A stretch of 27,275 nucleotides of DNA, taken from a virus. Under the pieces are notes generated by a model. It searched no databases. It was not told the DNA's origin and saw nothing but the letters and a program-made list of their open reading frames with translations. Shown piece after piece: positions 18,038 to 26,091 of the stretch; the stretch's first letter is position 1, and each line of letters begins with the position of its first letter. The DNA lies in IMG/VR virus record IMGVR_UViG_3300037847_004163, positions 1 to 27,275 of that record; one strand, given 5' to 3'. Both the position numbers and the translations under genes were made by a program.

Positions 18038-18289
18038 TGGGAGCAACAAGAGGACCAAACAGATATTGATAACATTTTTGATAGCAATGGTGATAATGTT
18101 GTTACTGATTATGAAAGATTAAAAGGTAATTTAGATTTAACATATTTAGAATTAAATGATTTAGATAAAAATTTAAATAGAACATACGATATTAAATGGA
18201 CTAGCCCTACTATTGGGAGAGCCCTTGGCAATAAATTAGGGTATAGGTTAGGTAATGATAAAGTATACAGAAATGTTTCTTTACGTGAT
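18038..18289 (+). other. Start-less coding extension of the giant gene (84 codons)
   Basis: In the frame of the giant gene, reading is open from TGG 18038, just after TAA 18035-18037, to the first in-frame ATG at 18290. It has no ATG, GTG, TTG or CTG. The peptide looks genuine: WEQQEDQTDIDNIF, then an EF-hand-like loop DSNGDNVVTDYE (18080-18115, acidic or polar ligands at positions 1, 3, 5, 9 and 12), then YDIKWTSPTIGRALGNKLGY. Composition and codon use match the downstream gene. It therefore needs another way to be translated: bypass or frameshift from upstream, an unusual start, or repair of a sequence error. An ATG at 18037 in another frame (MGATRGPNRY, stop at 18067) could also feed it if one base were skipped. 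Confidence 0.65.
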
Positions 18290-21200
18290 ATGGTTTCTGT
18301 AGCTCATATGCAAAATAATAAAATTGACGGTGGTGTATTTACAGTTCATTATGATGAAGGCCCTGCAGAAGGCGGTGAAATTAGACAAATAGATTTATAC
18401 GATACTACAAAACAATATCAAACCACACAAGCAGAATTATTTGCAAAAAAAGATGCTTTAGAAAGAATAGTTTTTACAGGTATAAACCCTAAGTCATATA
18501 TACAAAAACCAGGTAAAGAATTATTATATTCTTTTAGAGGTTCATATTTAAATAAAGTAGATTTAGAAAGAGCTAAGTTAGGTATTGAAAATAGAAAAAC
18601 AATATTAGATACAGAATTTTCAGACGCATGGGGTTTTAAAAATACATTTGATGATGTATTTCAAGAAGATGTATCATTCACGATTGGAATGATGAATACC
18701 TTAGATATACCTATAACACCTGAACAAATACAAAATTCTAAACCAACTAATTTAACAGCTGTTTCACAAGCTGTAGGTCATGTTCCTGTTATGGCTCTTG
18801 AATTCGGCGTAGTTGGTGGTGGATTAAGCCTTATGTCTAGAGCTGTTGGTCTTGCAGGCTCTGTTAATGCTTTAAGAACACCTACATATATAACTCCGCA
18901 GGGTAGATCAGTAACTTTACCTGTTATTGAACAAGTAGCTAGGAGATTTGGTTTTGATGATGCTGCTGCTTATATAAAAGCAAAAGGACTAAAGTTAACT
19001 AAAGGCAACGCATTTGATCAATTCAAAGTATTTGCATATGATGCTGCATTAGCAGAAGGAACATTAAGAATAGTTGAAGGCGACGATATGGCATTTGTTG
19101 GTGTTGGTTTTGTTTTTTCTGATAGGGTATTAGGTGCTACAGCTGGTAAACTTAAAAGAATAGTATTTGGTGAAAGAAATCCTGCATTAATTAAAGCTTA
19201 CAATAGCATGCCTTCTTTTTATAAAACAGTAGCCGAAGGTGGTGTTAAGTTTATTCCTGGTACAGAAGTGGGTCTTGCTTTGCAAGCTATTTCAAAAGAC
19301 TTAATGGGCAATCAAGCTTTTGCTACATTTATGAAAGATACTTATGGTAATGAAGATGATGTTACGCAAAGATTTATAACAAGTTTTGTTTCTGGTATGG
19401 CTTTTTCCGGTGCTAATAGTGGTTTTAGAACTAATACTATGTTACCTGAAAGCTGGCTTTTAAGTAGAAGGACAAAATTAAAGAAAAAATATACTACAGA
19501 CGGTAAATTTAATTTAGAAAATATGTCTGCTGCCGATAGAGGGTTATATGATATGTTAGGACAAGAATTAGCTATAAGGCATGATACTAAAGTTCAAAGC
19601 AATACATATGTTGAGCAATACTGGACTAAGCAAATGAATAAGCTAAATAAAACAGAAGATATTCAAGTAGCTTTTAAATTTATACGAGATGTAAAAGCTA
19701 AGCCAGTAAGTTTAAAATTTGGGCCAGATGGTAAGGCACATATGGTTTTAAATACACCTAAACTAACTGAAAACATGGTGCCTCATGAATTTTGGCATTT
19801 GTTTAGTCGTTTTAAAATAAAAGACCCTGAGTTTGCTATAAGTGTTAAGAAAAAAATTGATCCTTTATTAGATAGGCTTTTTAAGCAAGCGGGAGGTAAT
19901 GAAACTTTTGATAATGTTATAAAAGAAATTTACGGAGCTGATATTGATTTAAGGAAAAAAGAAAGCAAAGAATTTATAGCAGAAGAATATTTTGGTAATT
20001 TATTAGAGTTATTAGCTACTAAAAGTATAAGAAAAGATATAATAGAATCAGGATTGTTGCCGGATTTAAAAGGCGCTATGCAAAACATGCTCGTAGGTTT
20101 AGTTGCTAAAAATCCTAGATTATTTGAAACTACTTTGTTTAAAAGTTTACCAAAAAAATTATTACCTGAACAATGGACTCCAGAACAAACTATAGAGTAC
20201 TTAACACAAATGGCTTTAGCTGGTAAAAAAGGTGATGTTTCAAAATATGCAGATCAGTTAAGCTATTTAGTTAAATATCAATATCAAGGAAAAGATGGCA
20301 AAGATTTAAAAACGCCAGACGGTAAAGTCATAGAATATAATTCTATAGGTGGTAAACTATTAGAAAAATTAGAATTAGAATCTAAAAAAGTACAAGAAGA
20401 TTACGAAATATTTAAAAACTCTGGAAAAGAATTTCCAATTGAACTTATAAACCCTTATGCAAAAGAAGGAACATCAGCTGATATTATAAATAATTATGTA
20501 AGAGGTTGGGTTATAAGAAAATTCGGCAAAGATGCTGAAGGTAATGTACGAGATTTAACAAAAGAACAAATAGAGGAGCTTACATCACATACATTATTTC
20601 ATAAAAGAGGTGTATTAGGTGTAATAGAAAAATACAAAGGTGGCCAGCCAATTACGAAAACTATAAAACAACATTTAGATGGCGAGCAGTTTTCAAGATT
20701 TATGGACATATATAAAGACTCTATATTGGGTAGTAGAAGGTTAGAAGAAGGCGGCGAAACAACATATGATCCTACTTATGTTGAAACAAAAAATAGAATA
20801 GAATTTGAATCATTTATAAAATCTGATGGTACACAATTAGATTTATCAAATGTGCTTTCTAATGCGGATATTATTGTAGATAAACTATTAACAACAACAG
20901 GCAGACAAACTGAGCTTACATTTATGGATTTTGCAAGCGGTCCTTTTGATTTCTTATCAACCGCTAAGAAACCTCCAATGAAGCTTATGGCGGATATTAG
21001 AGAAGCTTTTGGATCTACAACAGTAGAAAGAAACGCTAATATAAAAGCTAATATAGAAAGAATATATGAAATGATACCTGAAAGCTTTGACATGAAGTCA
21101 CAGCAATCTACGCAGGTTATTAAAGGTCAATCCATATTTAAAGAATTTTTTGATATTTCAAAAACTGAAAGATATCCTAAAAGTAAAGTTGGCGATAATC

Positions 21201-24200
21201 AACCGTTTAAAGCTAATAAAAAACAATTAAAGTATGACGAAAATGGTCAATTAACCGCTGAATCACAACAATTACTAAATAGATTTACAGAGGTACTTAC
21301 AGAAGGTAGAGTTGATGCAAAGCATACAAGGTTATTTAATGTATTATCACAAGCAATACAAGTTAGAAGAGCTACTGATAAATTAAATAACATGTCTCAA
21401 GAAGGTGCTGATATACCTAGTAATATAAAAGACGCGGCATACCTATCTACAGTATTTCAAAGTATAGGTAATTTAAAGAGTGTTCAAGGTCAAGCATTCG
21501 CAAGTACTGATATTGGTCAACAATTACAAAAAAGAGGTATAACAACATTAGATGGTGGTTTAGCTTTTTTAAGAAACTTTAATCCACTAACAGCATCAAA
21601 AGAAGATATTGCTCTTAAAAATGCTTTAGCTTTTGCAAGAGAATCGGGATTAGAAAAAAATGGCGAAGGCTTTTCAGCTAGAATAAAAAGCTATAAAGAC
21701 GGAGAATATATTACTACTTGGAAAACATGGACAAGCAGTGTTAGAGGAAAAGAATCTGAAGCTGCTCAATTAGCTCATTCAAAAGAGTTTTTAAATCCTA
21801 TAGCAGAATTTATACCTAAAAATATTGTTGATGCTGCTAATAAATTTCAAACAAATATATTTAGTGACTTTTTTAATTTAAGATCACAAAGATTAGCTGG
21901 TAATCGTAGAGGAGAATATGGTGAAGCATTTATAGAAGCATTAAAAAGCAGCAAAAAATTTGAATATGATTTTGTAGAAAATCCTCAATACAAAAAAATT
22001 ATAGATAATGGATTAAAAGCTTTAAATAGTGGGAAATTATTATTTGAAGTTAAAGAATTTGCAGAAAAAGTTGATCCTATATTACGAAGAACAGATATAG
22101 ATGTAACTAAAAAACTAGAGTTAATTGAAAAAGTATACGGACCAGAGTTTGGTAAAAATTTAGAAGCTGTTGATAAGATGATGGGTGTATTTTATGAATC
22201 ATATTTAAACGCATCAAAAAATCCAGAACAAAGATTGCAAAGAGAAAAGCATTTAGCTAATCATTTTCAAATGCAATCAAGTAATCCTTTTTCAGTAAGA
22301 GGTATAGCTCAATATACATCTGTTTATATTCCTTCACCTAGAAAAGGTGAATCACCTGCTGAATTTAATAAAAGATTAGGTGAATACTTTGAAAAGAAAA
22401 GAAAAGGTGAGCATATTAAATCTTCATCTGATTTTGCTTTTGAAACATTTAAAGACTTAATAGAAGGTAATTACTTTAAAAATTATGATACTAGAAAACT
22501 TAATTTTGAACAAAGTTATGGCCCTGAAGGAAGTAATGTAGTAGGGCAAAAAACAGGTTGGAATTTAGTAGATAACATTGGCAGAAATAATAATCAAGGT
22601 TATGATAGAATGTTAGCTAATCATGATATATTTAGAAACACTTATGATATAGCTACTAAAAAATCTTATTATGATTTATATGCTGAAAGCCAAATGATAC
22701 AAGAGCTTTCTGGTAAAAAATTATTAGAATCTAATCAATTAAGAATAGACCAACAATTTAAAAGAAACGAGCTACAAACAGAGTATAATTCAAAAAACTT
22801 GTCAGAATATTTAAATAAAGAAATATTTGAACAAAACTTTGAAATACCTGCAGATGCTATTATAAGCCCTAATAAAGCTAAAATAAGAGGTAGAGAAAAT
22901 AAACAATGGAATTTATTTTCAAGTAAAGCGTCTGATGCAGAACTTTTAATATATAAAACATTAGGTAAAGGTGAAATAGGAAATAAACAATTTGAATGGT
23001 GGAAAGATAACTTTCTTAAACCTTTTGCAAGAGCAGACAACGCAATCAATGTTTTTGAAGTAAACGCAATAAAAGACTTAAAAGCTGTATTAAATTCTAA
23101 CAGACCTTTAAAAAGAGAATTAAATAAAGTAAATAAAAAAATAGGTTACAAAAATTCTGAAGCGTTAAGAATATATATGTGGGCTAGACAAGGAGAAAAA
23201 ATACCTGGATTAACTAAAACAGATTTAAATGCTGTTGTGAAAGAAGTTGAAAAAAATCCAGAACTTATTAAACTAGCAAACAGCTTATCGTTCATTACAA
23301 AAGGTTATGGCTGGGGTAAACCTAAAGAAAATTGGATAGATACAACTTTACATGGTGATATTTTAAATATTGTAAGAAATAGTGCGAGGCCTGATATATT
23401 TAGACAATGGACTGAAAATGTAAATGAAATATTTAGCCCTGAGAATGTTAGGAAAATGGAATATCAATTTGGTGAAAATTATGTAACAGCTTGGAAAAAC
23501 ATGCTTTACAGAATGGAAACTGGTCAGAGTAGAGACAAAAATATCGGTAAATTTGAAGGTAAAGTAGTTGATTACTTTACAGGTGGCCAATCTACTATAA
23601 TGTTTTTAAACATGAAAACATCTCTTACTCAGTTAACTTCAATGCCTAACTATATAAACTGGGGAGATAATAATGTTTTTGCCGCAAGTAAAGCTCTTGC
23701 TAATATACCTCAATTTGCCAAGGATGTCAGAACATTATTTATGTCTGATTTTGCTGTAGGTAGAAGAGATAATTTAAAAATGAATGTAAGTGAAGCTGAA
23801 CTTGCTACTATAATGCAAAGAGGCGGTGGATTTAATGGTATATTAAATTATGTATTAAAACAAGGTTATGCACCCACAAGAACAGCTGACGCAATAGCTA
23901 TATCGGTTGGTGGCGCAAGCTTTTATAGAAATAGAATAAATACATATAAAAGAGAAGGTTTTAAAGAAACTGAAGCTGAGAAAAAAGCAATGGAAGATTG
24001 GATTGAAGTAACACAAGAAAATCAGCAATCATCAAGAGCAGATAGAATTTCATATCAACAAGCATCAACATTAGGTAAAATAGTATTAAATTTTGCTAAT
24101 ACACCTATGCAGTACAATAGAATAATGTATAGAGCTTATAAAGATTTAGTCAACAGAAGAGGCGATGACAAAACAAATTTATCTAAAATAGTTCATTACG

Positions 24201-24841
24201 GTGTATTACAATCTACAATGTTTACCGCATTACAACAAGCTGTATTTGCTCTATATACTGGAGATGCAAGACCAGAAGACGCGGATAAAAAAGCATTTAA
24301 AATGATAGATTCAATGACACAAACTTGGTTAAGAGGATTTGGATTTGGTGGTGCTGGTGCAGATATGACTAAACAAGTATTTATTGATTTATATAAAAGA
24401 GCACAAGGTGATAATTATAATAAAGATTTAGGAGAAGCTGCGTGGAAAGTATTTAGTATTTCACCGCCTATGTCTGCTAAAGTTGATAAATTAAGAAGAT
24501 CATTTCAAACTTATGAATATGAGGGCGATATGATGCTAAGAAAACCATTAGACCCAGACGATCCATTTTATTCTATGTTAGGGCAAGGATTAGAAGGTGT
24601 ATTTAATATACCTATGAGCAGAGCCTTAATTAAATTAAAAAATATTCAAAATTTTATGGACGAAGAAATTGAATGGTATAATAGATTATTTTCAATATTA
24701 GGATATAATGAACATTTATTATTAATTGATGATCCAGACCCTAGAAACCCAAGAATAAGCAAGAAAAAAAATATATTTGATCAAGAAAATATATTTAAAG
24801 GAAATGACGTATTTGAAACAGATAATATTTTTAAACAATAA
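18290..24841 (+). CDS. Giant virion/ejected protein with gluzincin-like HExxH site (at least 2183 aa)
   Basis: The coordinates use the first in-frame ATG; coding probably begins further upstream (see 18038-18289). Residues 499-503 are HEFWH (19784-19798), a zinc-metallopeptidase HExxH motif preceded by hydrophobic residues. AEEYFGNLLELL follows, with Glu 565/566 as a plausible third ligand (gluzincin style). A Gly/Val/Leu-rich hydrophobic segment lies at about 160-194 (VMALEFGVVGGGLSL). Near the C-terminus, QASTLGKIVLNFANTPMQYN and VHYGVLQSTMFTALQQAVFA are strings I associate with the conserved end of giant polyvalent or ejected proteins of marine phages. The chain ends in four NIFxxx repeats. 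By position it corresponds to T7 gp16 (1318 aa): an ejected protein that opens the cell envelope. Here a peptidase may take the place of a transglycosylase. Confidence 0.65.
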   Translation: MVSVAHMQNNKIDGGVFTVHYDEGPAEGGEIRQIDLYDTTKQYQTTQAELFAKKDALERIVFTGINPKSYIQKPGKELLYSFRGSYLNKVDLERAKLGIENRKTILDTEFSDAWGFKNTFDDVFQEDVSFTIGMMNTLDIPITPEQIQNSKPTNLTAVSQAVGHVPVMALEFGVVGGGLSLMSRAVGLAGSVNALRTPTYITPQGRSVTLPVIEQVARRFGFDDAAAYIKAKGLKLTKGNAFDQFKVFAYDAALAEGTLRIVEGDDMAFVGVGFVFSDRVLGATAGKLKRIVFGERNPALIKAYNSMPSFYKTVAEGGVKFIPGTEVGLALQAISKDLMGNQAFATFMKDTYGNEDDVTQRFITSFVSGMAFSGANSGFRTNTMLPESWLLSRRTKLKKKYTTDGKFNLENMSAADRGLYDMLGQELAIRHDTKVQSNTYVEQYWTKQMNKLNKTEDIQVAFKFIRDVKAKPVSLKFGPDGKAHMVLNTPKLTENMVPHEFWHLFSRFKIKDPEFAISVKKKIDPLLDRLFKQAGGNETFDNVIKEIYGADIDLRKKESKEFIAEEYFGNLLELLATKSIRKDIIESGLLPDLKGAMQNMLVGLVAKNPRLFETTLFKSLPKKLLPEQWTPEQTIEYLTQMALAGKKGDVSKYADQLSYLVKYQYQGKDGKDLKTPDGKVIEYNSIGGKLLEKLELESKKVQEDYEIFKNSGKEFPIELINPYAKEGTSADIINNYVRGWVIRKFGKDAEGNVRDLTKEQIEELTSHTLFHKRGVLGVIEKYKGGQPITKTIKQHLDGEQFSRFMDIYKDSILGSRRLEEGGETTYDPTYVETKNRIEFESFIKSDGTQLDLSNVLSNADIIVDKLLTTTGRQTELTFMDFASGPFDFLSTAKKPPMKLMADIREAFGSTTVERNANIKANIERIYEMIPESFDMKSQQSTQVIKGQSIFKEFFDISKTERYPKSKVGDNQPFKANKKQLKYDENGQLTAESQQLLNRFTEVLTEGRVDAKHTRLFNVLSQAIQVRRATDKLNNMSQEGADIPSNIKDAAYLSTVFQSIGNLKSVQGQAFASTDIGQQLQKRGITTLDGGLAFLRNFNPLTASKEDIALKNALAFARESGLEKNGEGFSARIKSYKDGEYITTWKTWTSSVRGKESEAAQLAHSKEFLNPIAEFIPKNIVDAANKFQTNIFSDFFNLRSQRLAGNRRGEYGEAFIEALKSSKKFEYDFVENPQYKKIIDNGLKALNSGKLLFEVKEFAEKVDPILRRTDIDVTKKLELIEKVYGPEFGKNLEAVDKMMGVFYESYLNASKNPEQRLQREKHLANHFQMQSSNPFSVRGIAQYTSVYIPSPRKGESPAEFNKRLGEYFEKKRKGEHIKSSSDFAFETFKDLIEGNYFKNYDTRKLNFEQSYGPEGSNVVGQKTGWNLVDNIGRNNNQGYDRMLANHDIFRNTYDIATKKSYYDLYAESQMIQELSGKKLLESNQLRIDQQFKRNELQTEYNSKNLSEYLNKEIFEQNFEIPADAIISPNKAKIRGRENKQWNLFSSKASDAELLIYKTLGKGEIGNKQFEWWKDNFLKPFARADNAINVFEVNAIKDLKAVLNSNRPLKRELNKVNKKIGYKNSEALRIYMWARQGEKIPGLTKTDLNAVVKEVEKNPELIKLANSLSFITKGYGWGKPKENWIDTTLHGDILNIVRNSARPDIFRQWTENVNEIFSPENVRKMEYQFGENYVTAWKNMLYRMETGQSRDKNIGKFEGKVVDYFTGGQSTIMFLNMKTSLTQLTSMPNYINWGDNNVFAASKALANIPQFAKDVRTLFMSDFAVGRRDNLKMNVSEAELATIMQRGGGFNGILNYVLKQGYAPTRTADAIAISVGGASFYRNRINTYKREGFKETEAEKKAMEDWIEVTQENQQSSRADRISYQQASTLGKIVLNFANTPMQYNRIMYRAYKDLVNRRGDDKTNLSKIVHYGVLQSTMFTALQQAVFALYTGDARPEDADKKAFKMIDSMTQTWLRGFGFGGAGADMTKQVFIDLYKRAQGDNYNKDLGEAAWKVFSISPPMSAKVDKLRRSFQTYEYEGDMMLRKPLDPDDPFYSMLGQGLEGVFNIPMSRALIKLKNIQNFMDEEIEWYNRLFSILGYNEHLLLIDDPDPRNPRISKKKNIFDQENIFKGNDVFETDNIFKQ
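24770..24838 (+). repeat. C-terminal hexapeptide repeat NIFxxx x4 in the giant protein
   Basis: The last 23 residues read NIFDQE, NIFKGN, DVFETD, NIFKQ, a period of six with an invariant Phe and Ile/Val, after a basic KKK. The codons vary (AATATATTT, GACGTATTT, AATATTTTT), so the pattern is kept at the protein level rather than being a recent DNA duplication. It may be a multivalent short peptide that docks the protein in the virion. Confidence 0.7.
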
Positions 24842-24844
24842 GTT

Positions 24845-24985
24845 ATGGCAAAAAAAAGCGGCACAAAAGATGCGTGCTATCACAAAGTAAAAAGAAGATA
24901 TAAAGTATTCCCATCTGCATATGCTAGCGGAGCTATTGCAAAATGTAGAAAAGTGGGAGCTGCAAACTGGGGTAATAAATCTTAA
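24845..24985 (+). CDS. Small conserved phage miniprotein (46 aa, YKVFPSAYASGAIAKCRK type)
   Basis: ATG 24845 follows the giant gene's stop by three bases and encodes a complete 46-residue basic protein with two Cys. Its core YKVFPSAYASGAIAKCRKVG is a pattern I have seen in many marine phage proteins and in some giant-virus proteins, usually described as a domain of unknown function. No catalytic residues are apparent. The high Lys/Arg content and paired Cys could suit nucleic-acid binding or a small structural fold. It belongs to a run of small genes after the giant gene and is probably co-transcribed with it. Confidence 0.7.
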   Translation: MAKKSGTKDACYHKVKRRYKVFPSAYASGAIAKCRKVGAANWGNKS

Positions 24986-24996
24986 ATAAAAAAAAA

Positions 24997-25146
24997 ATGA
25001 AACATAAAAAAGGCAAAATGGAAATGCACAAAATGTACTGTAAAGATGGATCAGTATATAATGTAGACACATTAAAAGAACACAAAGCTTTAATGAAAAA
25101 AGGTTGTGGTCATAAAAAACCTAAAAATGGCGGTAAGAAAAACTAA
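24997..25146 (+). CDS. Small Lys/His/Cys-rich protein (49 aa)
   Basis: A complete frame from ATG 24997 (leader A8-9) to TAA encodes a 49-residue, very basic protein. KGKMEMHKMYCKDGSVYNVD is followed by LKEHKALMKKGCGHKKPKNG. Two Cys and several His (C..H..GCGH) could bind a metal, but spacing fits no family I can name. It overlaps the next gene by 20 bases, which supports translational coupling and that both are real. Function unknown. Confidence 0.6.
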   Translation: MKHKKGKMEMHKMYCKDGSVYNVDTLKEHKALMKKGCGHKKPKNGGKKN

Positions 25147-25405
25147 AAAAGGTTTACAACTTAAACGTTGGTTTAAAGAAAAATGGGTTGATGTTAGAAC
25201 TGGCAAACCTTGCGGTAGACGTAAAGGTGAAAAAAGAGGTGTGCCTTATTGTAGACCTAGCAAAAGAGTATCTAGTAAAACTGTAAAAACAGCAGGCGAA
25301 ATGTCAGCTTCTGAAAAAGCAGCTAAGATAAGAGAAAAGAAAAGGTTAGGTCAACCAGCAGGTAAGCCAAGAAGAGTAAAAAATGTTAAAAGAAGAAAAA
25401 AATAA
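25127..25405 (+). CDS. Very basic DUF5872-like small protein (92 aa)
   Basis: I choose the ATG at 25127, within the end of the previous gene, over a GTG at 25106 because every neighbour uses ATG. The segment KRWFKEKWVDVRTGKPCGRR, then KGEKRGVPYCRPSKR, matches my memory of DUF5872, a small basic family seen in phages and giant viruses with conserved KWVD, PCGR and YCRP elements. The rest is Lys/Arg/Ala-rich, ending in RRVKNVKRRKK. A nucleic-acid-binding role is plausible from charge, but the family has no established function that I know of. Confidence 0.6.
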   Translation: MAVRKTKKGLQLKRWFKEKWVDVRTGKPCGRRKGEKRGVPYCRPSKRVSSKTVKTAGEMSASEKAAKIREKKRLGQPAGKPRRVKNVKRRKK

Positions 25406-25423
25406 GTAATTAATTATAGTATA

Positions 25424-25726
25424 ATGGCAACAGAAATTTCTGAAAATACTCAATTAAAATTAGACCTTAAAACTATTGGGATCATCATTGCGGGAGCTAT
25501 ATCTCTTGCTAGCATGTATTTTGTTATGGCCGCTGATATAGAAGAAGCTAAACAGTTGCCTAAAGCACCCGTTAGCGAAGTTGAATTCAAATATAAAGAC
25601 GAAATGATTCGTAAAACAATTGAATTAACTCAGAAAGATGTAGAAGCAATAAAATCTGATGTAGAGTCTATGAAAATAACATTAGAAAAATTAGACGAAA
25701 GACTTTACGAAATATCTCGTAACTAA
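25424..25726 (+). CDS. Single-TM coiled-coil membrane protein (100 aa, holin- or spanin-like candidate)
   Basis: Residues about 16-36 (IGIIIAGAISLASMYFVMAA core) form one transmembrane helix after a short polar N-terminus. A linker with three Pro follows, then a charged helix from about 55 to 98 with heptad-like spacing (IELTQKDVEAIKSDVESMK). This is one membrane anchor with a soluble coiled coil, a layout found in some small phage membrane and lysis proteins. No endolysin is seen next to it, so lysis is only one option. Its TAA overlaps the next ATG (TAATG), so the two are translationally coupled and may act together at the inner membrane. Confidence 0.6.
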   Translation: MATEISENTQLKLDLKTIGIIIAGAISLASMYFVMAADIEEAKQLPKAPVSEVEFKYKDEMIRKTIELTQKDVEAIKSDVESMKITLEKLDERLYEISRN

Positions 25727-26088
25727 TGAAAAAGAAGCTTACTTTATTGGATATTATATTAGTTATCTTTATGATGGTTATTATAAGTCAAGTTGCATTT
25801 TCTCAATATAAAGACGGTATATCAATAGTACAATTTAGCGCTGAGTTTGTAAAAGACAACGAAATATCATTAAAAAAATTTAATGATCATAATACTCATT
25901 TATTTTATTTAAGTAAACACAGTGAACATTTTACAAGAGAAGAAATAATATATATACCAACTGTTATGTTATTTCATAACGGTAAACAAATATTAAAAAT
26001 TGAATCAGGTGTTACATTAAAATTACCTGAAGATACAACAGATAAAATAGAAAACGCTATTGACGAAATTTTAGAAAACACATTTTAA
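25726..26088 (+). CDS. Membrane-anchored or exported thioredoxin-fold protein lacking CxxC (120 aa)
   Basis: Residues about 5-27 are a hydrophobic export or anchor segment ending AFSQ. The rest follows the thioredoxin pattern: a strand ISIVQFSAEF (33-41) where the active site should come, a second strand HLFYLS, then YIPTVMLFHNGKQI with the cis-proline (Pro78), and a C-terminal helix. The CxxC is replaced by FVKDN, and the whole protein has no Cys, so it cannot be a dithiol oxidoreductase. A binding or chaperone role in the periplasm is more likely. It shares a TAATG overlap with the upstream TM protein. Confidence 0.6.
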   Translation: MKKKLTLLDIILVIFMMVIISQVAFSQYKDGISIVQFSAEFVKDNEISLKKFNDHNTHLFYLSKHSEHFTREEIIYIPTVMLFHNGKQILKIESGVTLKLPEDTTDKIENAIDEILENTF

Positions 26089-26091
26089 CAT

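Noticed and set aside
25106-25126. A GTG start seven codons upstream of the DUF5872-like gene.
   Set aside because: All other genes start with ATG, and the ATG at 25127 gives the natural MAVRKTKKG start.
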